Part shown: in pieces, positions 58,302 through 64,000 of the stretch
Layout of the letters: the number at the start of each line of letters is the position of its first letter
Position numbering within the stretch: position 1 is the stretch's first letter
Source of the DNA: Streptomyces yangpuensis
GTDB taxonomy: Bacteria; Actinomycetota; Actinomycetes; Streptomycetales; Streptomycetaceae
Reading direction: 5' to 3'
DNA: 64,000 nucleotides
NCBI RefSeq assembly: GCF_001005295.1
Contig: NZ_LBMK01000002.1
Location: 250,408-314,407, forward strand
The notes under the pieces: generated by a model
What the model was told of the DNA's origin: nothing
Seen by the model: only the letters and a program-made list of their open reading frames with translations
Databases searched by the model: none
Position numbers and translations under genes: made by a program

Positions 58302-58706
58302 ATGACGTCGCACCAGAACACCCAGACGATGAAGCCCGCGACCGCGGCGAAGAAGCTGGGCGTGTACCTCGAGGCCACCCCCGCAGAGTTCCAGGAGGGT
58401 GTCGTCTCGCGCAGTGAATTGAGTGCGCTCCAGGCCGACCCGCCCCAGTGGCTCCAGGAGCTGCGCCGCAACGGTCCCCACCCCCGCCCGGTGGTCGCCG
58501 CCAAGCTGGGCGTCTCCATCGCCGGCCTCGCGCGCGGCGGGGTCACGGAGCCCCTCACCACCGAACAGATCGAAGCGCTGAAGCAGGAGTCCCCCGAGTG
58601 GCTCCAGCGGGAGCGGGCCACCCAGGCCGACGTCCGCAAGGAAGCGGTGCGGATCAAGGAGCGGAACGCGGAGCGGGCCGAGAAGGCGCGCAACCAGGAG
58701 TCCTGA
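58302..58706 (+). CDS. DUF5997 family protein, 134 aa
   Basis: A soluble basic protein of the actinobacterial DUF5997 family: TMKPATAAKKLGVYLEATPAEFQ and PPQWLQELRRNGPHPRPVVAAKLGVSIAGLARGG (in part RPVVAAKLGVSIAGLAR), where the latter resembles a helix-turn-helix-like segment. It pairs divergently with the HTH-less LysR-domain protein, so it may provide the DNA-binding half of a two-protein regulator; this is inference. ATG at 58302. It ends in an exceptionally strong hairpin. Confidence 0.85.
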   Translation: MTSHQNTQTMKPATAAKKLGVYLEATPAEFQEGVVSRSELSALQADPPQWLQELRRNGPHPRPVVAAKLGVSIAGLARGGVTEPLTTEQIEALKQESPEWLQRERATQADVRKEAVRIKERNAERAEKARNQES

Positions 58707-58729
58707 CCCGCCGCGGTCCGGATTCCCCT

Positions 58730-58767
58730 CGGGCCCGGCCTCCCCCCGCGGGGGGAGGCCGGGCCCG
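58730..58767 (+). terminator. perfect 18-bp hairpin
   Basis: Arms at 58730-58747 and 58750-58767 are exact reverse complements (core gggcccggcctccccc) with a 2-nt loop, 24 nt after the DUF5997 stop. It is the longest perfect stem noted in this window. Confidence 0.92.
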
Positions 58768-58821
58768 ATGCCTTCTCCCGGGTCGGACCGGTCAGCGCGG
58801 ATCGGCGGTTCCGCGCCCGGA

Positions 58822-59397
58822 TCATTGCGGGGAGTCGCCCGCCAGCAGTCGTACGGCCCGCTCCAGCCGGGCCCGCCTGGTCTCGGGCGTGAGCGCCTGG
58901 AGCAGCGGCAGGGCCACCAGGTAGCGGCCGGTCCGGTCCAGCGCCTCGAAGGCCGCGCCGGCCTCGGGGCGCGCCGCGAGCGCCGCCGCGAGGTCCTCCG
59001 GCACCCCCGCGGTCCGCTGCGAGGCGTAGGCGCCGACCCAGCGGCCGTCGGCCTGCGCCCGGCGGACCTCCGCGAGCCCGGGCTCGCGCATCCGGCCGGC
59101 GGCGGTCAGCTCCGCGACCTTGTCCACGTTCACCTGCGACCACAGGCTCCGGGACCGCCGGGGCACGTACTTCTGCAGGTAGTGCAGCTCGTCGAGGGAG
59201 CGCCGCTGCCCGGAGATCCAGCCGTAGCAGAGCCCGATGTCGACGAGCTCGTCAGCGGTGACCGACGGGATGCCGGACCTCTTCTTCGCGAGCCTGATCC
59301 ACACCCCCTCCTGGCGTGTGTGGTGCTCCGCGAGCCAGCTCTCGAACGCCGCGGCGTCCGGGAAGCCGACGATCTCCACCCCGTCGATGTCGTCCAT
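58822..59397 (-). CDS. YdeI/OmpD-associated family protein, 191 aa
   Basis: A soluble YdeI (bacteriocin-protection/OmpD-associated) protein. Family segments are FESWLAEHHTRQEGVWIRLAKK, VTADELVDIGLCYGWISGQRRSLDE and RSLWSQVNVDKVAELTAAGRM (in part), followed by ARPEAGAAFEALDRTGRYL. The family's role is unclear. ATG at 59397. Downstream it converges with the DUF5997 unit, separated by the hairpin at 58730-58767. Confidence 0.9.
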   Translation of the reverse strand: MDDIDGVEIVGFPDAAAFESWLAEHHTRQEGVWIRLAKKRSGIPSVTADELVDIGLCYGWISGQRRSLDELHYLQKYVPRRSRSLWSQVNVDKVAELTAAGRMREPGLAEVRRAQADGRWVGAYASQRTAGVPEDLAAALAARPEAGAAFEALDRTGRYLVALPLLQALTPETRRARLERAVRLLAGDSPQ

Positions 59398-59445
59398 CGG
59401 CCCAGGCTAGTGCTGTGACCGCCCACCCGGCGAAGGATCGCTTCC

Positions 59446-59901
59446 TCAGGCGGCCACGGTCTCCGGGCGGGTGTCGTCCCGGCGCCCGGGGGAGGCCGAA
59501 GTACGCGAGGCGAACAGTGAGTCCAGCGCCAGCGCGCCGGGCCCGGTGAACACCAGCAGCAGGAAGGCCCAGCAGAACATCGCCGAGGCCTCGCCGCCGT
59601 TCTGCAGCGGCCAGAGCGCATCGGGCTGATGCACCGTGAAGTACGCGTACGCCATGGAACCGGAGGCGAGGAAGGCGGCCGCCCGGGTGCCCAGACCCAG
59701 GAGGACCAGGCCGCCGGCCACCAGCTGGATGGCGGCCGCGTACCAGCCGGGCCAGGTGCCGGCCGCGACGGTGCCGCCGCCGGGGGCGCCACCGAGGACG
59801 CCGAAGAGGGACGCCGCCCCGTGCGAGGCGAAGAGCAGCCCCGTGACGATGCGGAACAGGCCGACGGCGTAGGGCTGGGCGTGGTCGAGGCGTGCGTTCA
59901 T
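59446..59901 (-). CDS. DoxX-family membrane protein, 151 aa
   Basis: A DoxX-type four-helix membrane protein. Segments are YAVGLFRIVTGLLFASHGAASLFG, YAAAIQLVAGGLVLLGLGTRAAAFLASGSMAYAYF (in part) and MFCWAFLLLVFTGPGALALDSLF, with HQPDALWPLQNGGE between helices. DoxX proteins associate with quinol oxidases or mycobacterial redox complexes. It is divergent from the TDT transporter across an iron-box-like palindrome. ATG at 59901. Confidence 0.9.
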   Translation of the reverse strand: MNARLDHAQPYAVGLFRIVTGLLFASHGAASLFGVLGGAPGGGTVAAGTWPGWYAAAIQLVAGGLVLLGLGTRAAAFLASGSMAYAYFTVHQPDALWPLQNGGEASAMFCWAFLLLVFTGPGALALDSLFASRTSASPGRRDDTRPETVAA

Positions 59902-59994
59902 GGGGGGAGGCTCCTTCGGTGGGGGACGGGTCCCGAAGTGGTGCCGGACATGAGCGAAGGCGAGTGAACGTGATCGAGTCCGAGCGAGCCAAAG

Positions 59995-60010
59995 GTTAGG
60001 TAGACCTAAC
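59995..60010. promoter_or_regulatory. iron-box-like palindrome gttaggt-ag-acctaac
   Basis: A perfect 7-bp inverted repeat with a 2-nt centre matches the inner part of the DmdR/IdeR/DtxR iron-box type (TTAGGT...ACCTAA). It lies 94 bp upstream of the DoxX start and only 4 nt before the GTG taken as start of the TDT transporter, where repressor binding would block transcription or a leaderless start. Confidence 0.5.
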
Positions 60011-60014
60011 AGGC

Positions 60015-61085
60015 GTGACAAGCGCGAGTTCCGGCCAACCGCCCGCGAAGACGGAGGTGCTGCCCGGTCGGACCGGCCCGCTGGCGGTCCGCCGGCCCGT
60101 GGGGTCCGCTGGAGAGGTGAGCATCCTCCCCGGCGCCGGCTGGTGGGCCGGGCTCCCGCCGGCGGCGGGAGCCCCCGTCATGGCCACGGGCATCATCTCC
60201 GTCGCGCTGCACATGACGGGACATGAGACGTCGTCGCTGATCGCCCTGGTCATCGCCGTCGCCCTGTGGCTCGTCCTCGCCTTCGACTTCACGGCCCGGC
60301 TGGTGGGCGACCGCGGGCGGTTCCATGCCGAGGCCGACACCCCGGCCGCCCTGACGGCCGTCGCCGCCACCACCGTCATCGGCACCCGCCTCTCCCTGCT
60401 CGGCCTGCAGACCACGGCCGCCGCCCTGCTCGCGCTGGCGGCGCTGCTCTGGCCGGGCCTGCTGTTCAACGTCCTCGCGCACTGGCGCAGGCGTATGCCC
60501 GGAGGCGCCTTCCTCGGCTGCGTGGCCACACAGGGGCTCGCCGTCCTCGCGGCGGTCCTCGCCGCCGCCGGCGGGCCGGCCTGGCTGGACCGGGCGGCGC
60601 TGGCCGCCTTCTGCCTCGGCCTGCTGCTGTACGTCGCCGCGTTCTTCAGGTTCGACCTGCGCGAGGTGGTCGGCGGTGCGGGCGACCACTGGGTGGCCGG
60701 CGGGGCCCTCTCCATCTCCGCCCTGGCCGGCTCCAAGCTCACGGCGTCACCCGTATGGCCGGGTTCGGCGCACATGGCCCTGCGTACCGTCACACTCGTC
60801 ACACTCGCCCTGTCCCTCGCCTGGTACGCCGTCCTCCTCACCGCCGAACTGCGCCACCCCCGGCCGCGTTACGACATCCGGCGCTGGGCCACCGTCTTCC
60901 CCCTCGGCATGACGGCCACCGCCTGCCTCTCCGTCGCGGGCCCGGCCGGCATCGCCTGGCTGGTGCCGCTGGGGGAGATCCTGCTCTGGATCGCCGTGGC
61001 CGCCTGGCTGTTCACCGTCGCCGTACTGGCCACCTCCCTCGTGGCCGCCCGGCCCCCGGCCCGCCGGGAGAGCCCGCCGCGGTGA
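60015..61085 (+). CDS. TDT-family (tellurite-resistance/dicarboxylate) transporter, 356 aa
   Basis: A ten-helix membrane protein of the TehA/SLAC1-type TDT family. The conserved opening GAPVMATGIISVALHMTG is followed by regular hydrophobic helices (LIALVIAVALWLVLAF, LGLQTTAAALLALAALLWPGLLFNVL, CVATQGLAVLAAVLAAAGG, AALAAFCLGLLLYVAAFF, HMALRTVTLVTLALSLAWYAVLL, GMTATACLSVAGPAGIAWLVPLGEILLWIAV). Family members carry anions such as C4-dicarboxylates, sulfite or tellurite. GTG at 60015 lies 5 nt beyond the iron-box-like palindrome; GTG 60117 is an alternative start. Confidence 0.87.
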   Translation: MTSASSGQPPAKTEVLPGRTGPLAVRRPVGSAGEVSILPGAGWWAGLPPAAGAPVMATGIISVALHMTGHETSSLIALVIAVALWLVLAFDFTARLVGDRGRFHAEADTPAALTAVAATTVIGTRLSLLGLQTTAAALLALAALLWPGLLFNVLAHWRRRMPGGAFLGCVATQGLAVLAAVLAAAGGPAWLDRAALAAFCLGLLLYVAAFFRFDLREVVGGAGDHWVAGGALSISALAGSKLTASPVWPGSAHMALRTVTLVTLALSLAWYAVLLTAELRHPRPRYDIRRWATVFPLGMTATACLSVAGPAGIAWLVPLGEILLWIAVAAWLFTVAVLATSLVAARPPARRESPPR

Positions 61086-61134
61086 CGGCGCCCTTCCTGT
61101 GGCGGGGCCGGGGCCCGGTCAGTAGGGTCCCGGC

Positions 61135-61569
61135 ATGGCGTACACGTTCCAGGTGACCATCGACTCGCCCGACCCGCACCCGCTCGCCGACTGGTGGGCC
61201 GACGCCCTCGGCTGGGAAGTGGAACCCAGCGACGAGCAGTTCATCCGCGGCCTGATCGCCGCCGGGCACGCGACCGACGACGACACCACCACCCACCGCG
61301 GCACCCTCGTCTGGAAGGCGGGCGCGGCGATCCGCCACCCCGACGGCCTGGAAGGCGCTCCCCGCATCCTCTTCCAGCTCGTTCCCGAGGCCAAGACCGT
61401 CAAGAACCGGGTGCACCTCGACGTACGCACCGGTGACGACGACCCGAAGGAACTGGTCGAACGCCTCGTCGCCAAGGGCGCGAAACACCTCCACGAGGGC
61501 CGCCAGGGACCCAGCACGTGGACCACCCTCGCCGACCCCCAGGGAAACGAGCTCTGCGTCTCCCACTGA
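61135..61569 (+). CDS. VOC-family protein, 144 aa
   Basis: A glyoxalase-fold protein of the Glyoxalase_6 type: MAYTFQVTIDSPDPHPLADWWADALGWEV (in part), FQLVPEAKTVKNRVHLDVRTGD and the ending WTTLADPQGNELCVSH. Trp residues replace the usual hydrophobics in the first helix. The ligand is unknown. The ATG at 61135 has no clear ribosome site beyond gggtcccggc. A 31-bp minisatellite starts 27 nt after its stop. Confidence 0.88.
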   Translation: MAYTFQVTIDSPDPHPLADWWADALGWEVEPSDEQFIRGLIAAGHATDDDTTTHRGTLVWKAGAAIRHPDGLEGAPRILFQLVPEAKTVKNRVHLDVRTGDDDPKELVERLVAKGAKHLHEGRQGPSTWTTLADPQGNELCVSH

Positions 61570-61596
61570 GCGCCGCCGAGCCCCGGCGGGCCCCAC

Positions 61597-61744
61597 CGAG
61601 CCCGCCGCCCCCGCGCGCCGGCCTTATCGAGCCCGCCGCCCCCGCGCGCCGGCCTTATCGAGCCCGCCGCCCCCGCGCGCCGGCCTTATCGAGCCCGCCG
61701 CCCCCGCGCGCCGGCCTTATCGAGCCCGCCGCCCCCGCGCGCTG
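61597..61744. repeat. 31-bp minisatellite, four full copies and a partial one
   Basis: The 31-bp unit, running from cgagcccgccg to gccggccttat, is repeated exactly at 61597-61627, 61628-61658, 61659-61689 and 61690-61720. A partial, slightly altered fifth copy follows to about 61744. It lies between the VOC gene and the epimerase-like gene. There are no spacers, so it is not a CRISPR array. Each copy holds an internal ccggccttat that resembles nothing known to me. Confidence 0.95.
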
Positions 61745-61772
61745 GCCCCCGGCACGCTCTACGCTTCCACGG

Positions 61773-62459
61773 GTGAACGTCATCCTCTTCGGCGCGACCG
61801 GGATGCTCGGCCGGGCCGTCCTGCGTGAGTGCCTGCGCGACGACTCGGTCACCGGCGTCCTGGCCATCGGCCGGTCACCGCTCGGCGTCACCCACCCCAA
61901 ACTGCGCGAGCGGGTGCAGGACGACCCCTCCGACCTGGCCGCCGCCGGGGTCGACCCGGCCGCGTACGACGCCTGCTTCTTCTGCCTGGGCGTCTCCTCC
62001 GTCGGCATGACGGAGGAGGACTACCGGCGCGTCACCCACGACCTGACCCTCGCGGTGGCCCGGCCGCTCGCCGCCGCAAACCCCGGCATGACCTTCGTGT
62101 ACGTCTCCGGGGAGGGCACGGACAGCACCGGACGGGGCCGCTCCATGTGGGCCCGCGTCAAGGGGCGGACCGAGAACGACCTGCTGGAACTCCCCTTCCG
62201 CGCCTACATGTTCCGTCCCGGCATCGTCCAGCCGGTGCGCGGCGTCCCCTCCAGGACCCGGCTCTACCGCGTCCTCTACGCCGTCACCGCACCGCTGGTT
62301 CCGCTGCTGCGGCGGTTCGCCCCGGACCTCGTCATCACCTCCGAGGCCTTCGGCCGCGCCATGATCGCCGTCGCCACTCCCGGCACCGAGGTCCCCGGCC
62401 ACATCCTGCGGCCCGCGGACATCAACCGCCTGGGAGGTGCCCCGACCAGGAGGAATTGA
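61773..62459 (+). CDS. NAD(P)-binding epimerase-like protein, 228 aa
   Basis: An atypical short-chain dehydrogenase (NAD(P)H-binding, HTATIP2/oxidoreductase-like): VNVILFGATGMLGRAVLREC carries the GxTGxxG cofactor loop, followed by VLAIGRSPLG, CFFCLGVSSVGM and FVYVSGEGTD. The downstream part is WARVKGRTENDLLELPFRAYMFRPGIVQP (in part KGRTENDLLELPFRAYMFRP), as in this group. The substrate is unknown. GTG at 61773 lies ~30 bp after the minisatellite, which therefore occupies its promoter region. Confidence 0.88.
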   Translation: MNVILFGATGMLGRAVLRECLRDDSVTGVLAIGRSPLGVTHPKLRERVQDDPSDLAAAGVDPAAYDACFFCLGVSSVGMTEEDYRRVTHDLTLAVARPLAAANPGMTFVYVSGEGTDSTGRGRSMWARVKGRTENDLLELPFRAYMFRPGIVQPVRGVPSRTRLYRVLYAVTAPLVPLLRRFAPDLVITSEAFGRAMIAVATPGTEVPGHILRPADINRLGGAPTRRN

Positions 62460-62516
62460 CTACCGAGCACGCCCTCCCGCAGGCGAGAATGAGCCATCTC
62501 AAACCGGGAGGACCCC

Positions 62517-64000
62517 ATGAGCCAGGAGACCCTGACTCTGCATGACCTGCTGCCCGCACAGGCGCTGGCGGACTCGATCGACGCCGGGTACGTGACCCGC
62601 AAGTCGCACCCAGAGCTGCCGCTGTCCATCTACACCTACACTCGGACGGCCCAGTACGAGCGCGTCTGGAACCAGGTCACCACGCGCTGCCGCGGACTCG
62701 TCGCCGACGACGAGACCGGCGCGATCGTCGCCCTGCCGCTGCCGAAGTTCTTCAACGTCGGCGAGCACGAGTCGGGACAGCCGTACGCCCCGGCCCTCCC
62801 CGACGAGCCGTTCGAGGTCTACGACAAGGTCGACGGCAGCCTCGCGATCGTCTTCCACTACGCGGGCCGCTGGCGGGTCGCCTCCAAGGGCTCGTTCATC
62901 AGCGCCCAGGCCCTCTGGGCACAGCGCCGGCTCGACGGCGCGGACACCTCGGCCCTGCACCCGGGCACCACCTACCTCGCGGAGATCCTGTACCCGCAGA
63001 ACCGCATCGTCGTCGACTACGGCGACCGGCGCGACCTCGTGCTCCTCGCGGCCTTCGGCCCGGACGGCACCGAGGTCCCGCTCGCCGAGGCCGCGCCCCA
63101 CTGGGAGGGCATCGGTTCCGTCGTCACGGTGTGGCCCGCCATGCCCCTCGGTGAACTGCTCGCGCTGGCCGAGTCCAACACCCTGCCCGGCGGTTCCGCC
63201 GCGAGCGGCATGGACGCCGAGGGCTTCGTCCTGCGCTTCGCCTCGGGCGTGCGCGCCAAGGCCAAGCTGTCCGAATACGTACGGCTCCACAAGGTCCTCA
63301 CCGGTGTGACCGCGCGGGACATCTGGCGCGGTCACGGCGTCCAGCGCTTCGCCGGCCTGCCCGCCAAGCAGCTCGCGCAGGGCCTGAACTGCACCGTCGC
63401 CGACATCGAGGCGTCCGGCGGAAAGCCGCTGGACGCCCTGCTGGAGCAGGTGCCCGACGAGTTCGACCACTGGGTGCGCGAGGTCATCGCCGGCCTGGAG
63501 GAGGCGGCGGCCCGCCACGAGCGCGCGATCGACGAGGCCTACGCGGGCCTCACGCACCTGACCGACGACCGGGGAGCCTTCGCCCGGGCGGTCGCGCAGC
63601 TGCCCGACCGCACCGTCCGGCCCGCGATGTTCATGCGGCTCGACGGCCGGTCGACCGAGCTCACGACCTGGCGCCAGGTGCGGCCGGAGGCCGCCGACCC
63701 GTACATCGCCGACGAGGAGAACGGGACCGTGACCGAGGAGAACCGGACCGCGCCGCCCGCGCCCGCGCGGGAACGGACGACGCCTGCCGCGGCGCCCACC
63801 CGCGCGCCGGAGGCGGCGCCGCGGATCCCGGCGCCGACGGCCGACCGGCCCGAGCGCCCCGCGGAGCGGGAGGCCCGGCTGCCCGTCGTCCACGTCATGA
63901 CGGGTCTGCCCGCATCGGGCAAGACGACGGCCGCGCGCGCCCTCCAGGCCGAGGCCGGCGGCCGCATGCGGCGCGTCAACCTCGACGACCTGCGGGCCAT
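62517..64000 (+). CDS. RNA ligase fused to a P-loop polynucleotide kinase (partial at window end), at least 494 aa
   Basis: A T4 RNA ligase 1-like nucleotidyltransferase. Lys104 in VYDKVDGSLA is the expected AMP-accepting KxDG lysine. Conserved elements follow: RWRVASKGSF, YLAEILYPQNRIVVDY, GFVLRF and VRAKAKLSEYVRLHKVL, matching ligase motifs III-V. Residues ~110-455 include a helical region, an acidic/Pro-rich linker, then Walker A GLPASGKT (463-470) opening a kinase domain cut by the window edge. Such ligase-kinase fusions repair broken RNA, especially tRNA cleaved by toxins. ATG at 62517 follows gggaggacccc. Its 3' end lies outside. Confidence 0.9.
   Translation, partial: MSQETLTLHDLLPAQALADSIDAGYVTRKSHPELPLSIYTYTRTAQYERVWNQVTTRCRGLVADDETGAIVALPLPKFFNVGEHESGQPYAPALPDEPFEVYDKVDGSLAIVFHYAGRWRVASKGSFISAQALWAQRRLDGADTSALHPGTTYLAEILYPQNRIVVDYGDRRDLVLLAAFGPDGTEVPLAEAAPHWEGIGSVVTVWPAMPLGELLALAESNTLPGGSAASGMDAEGFVLRFASGVRAKAKLSEYVRLHKVLTGVTARDIWRGHGVQRFAGLPAKQLAQGLNCTVADIEASGGKPLDALLEQVPDEFDHWVREVIAGLEEAAARHERAIDEAYAGLTHLTDDRGAFARAVAQLPDRTVRPAMFMRLDGRSTELTTWRQVRPEAADPYIADEENGTVTEENRTAPPAPARERTTPAAAPTRAPEAAPRIPAPTADRPERPAEREARLPVVHVMTGLPASGKTTAARALQAEAGGRMRRVNLDDLRA

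Noticed and set aside
61597-61744. Repeat array considered as CRISPR
   Set aside because: The 31-bp units are directly adjacent with no spacers, no cas genes are near, and the repeat is extremely GC-rich.

Overview
The window is chromosomal DNA of a Streptomyces or close relative. It is very GC-rich with strong third-position GC bias, uses many GTG starts, and carries a short chaplin, a 2-methylisoborneol operon, a STAS anti-sigma antagonist, a SpoIIE-type phosphatase and many small hydrophilic proteins typical of the genus. No rRNA, tRNA, insertion sequence, phage or CRISPR array was seen. The last gene runs off the right edge.

Layout. 1-12.3 kb: a mosaic of small stress and housekeeping genes (MpaB-type oxygenase, STAS antagonist, SixA phosphatase, FUSC transporter, VOC proteins, an AAA kinase coupled to a single Nudix hydrolase and a triple-Nudix protein, an ADP-ribosyltransferase-like protein with a zinc-ribbon-like partner, ThpR, an FAD-linked oxidase). 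12.3-15 kb: two TetR regulators with divergent oxidoreductases and visible operators. 15.7-19.6 kb: the 2-methylisoborneol operon, made of a family 2B encapsulin shell (EshA type, with an inserted cyclic-nucleotide-binding domain), 2-MIB synthase with a long disordered N-terminus, and geranyl diphosphate C-methyltransferase. A perfect hairpin ends it. 19.8-24.2 kb: an NAD-dependent epimerase coupled to a KS-ACP-oxoamine synthase megaenzyme with no AT domain. 24.2-27 kb: an XRE/ImmA-like metallopeptidase pair and a MAB_1171c-type membrane protein, flanking a short hairpin-rich intergenic region. 27-36.5 kb: a secreted galactose oxidase with two discoidin domains, a type B carboxylesterase, a UvrA-like ABC ATPase, VOC/AraC genes, a xanthine dehydrogenase remnant and a GCS2-type ligase. 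36.6-45.2 kb: small proteins, YjbQ, BrkB and a MalT-type LuxR regulator.

45.2-51.7 kb holds a tightly coupled five-gene minus-strand operon. In order of transcription it encodes a LodA-like protein, a radical SAM/SPASM enzyme, a LodA-like/ferritin-like fusion, an FAD oxidoreductase and a GNAT acetyltransferase. The gene set resembles maturation systems for protein-derived quinone cofactors (LodA/LodB, QhpD/QhpG). The split LodA-like parts and the ferritin fusion are not an arrangement I recognise, and this is the best candidate here for an undescribed system.

52.4-64 kb: chaplin, CBM2-GH18 chitinase, a small secreted Cys protein, SpoIIE-type phosphatase, a LysR-like protein without HTH divergent from a DUF5997 gene, YdeI, DoxX, a TDT transporter behind an iron-box-like palindrome, a 31-bp minisatellite, and an RNA ligase-kinase fusion cut by the window edge.

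A recurring structural theme is short tandem duplications (10-31 bp) at or just after stop codons, and perfect GC-rich hairpins acting as terminators.
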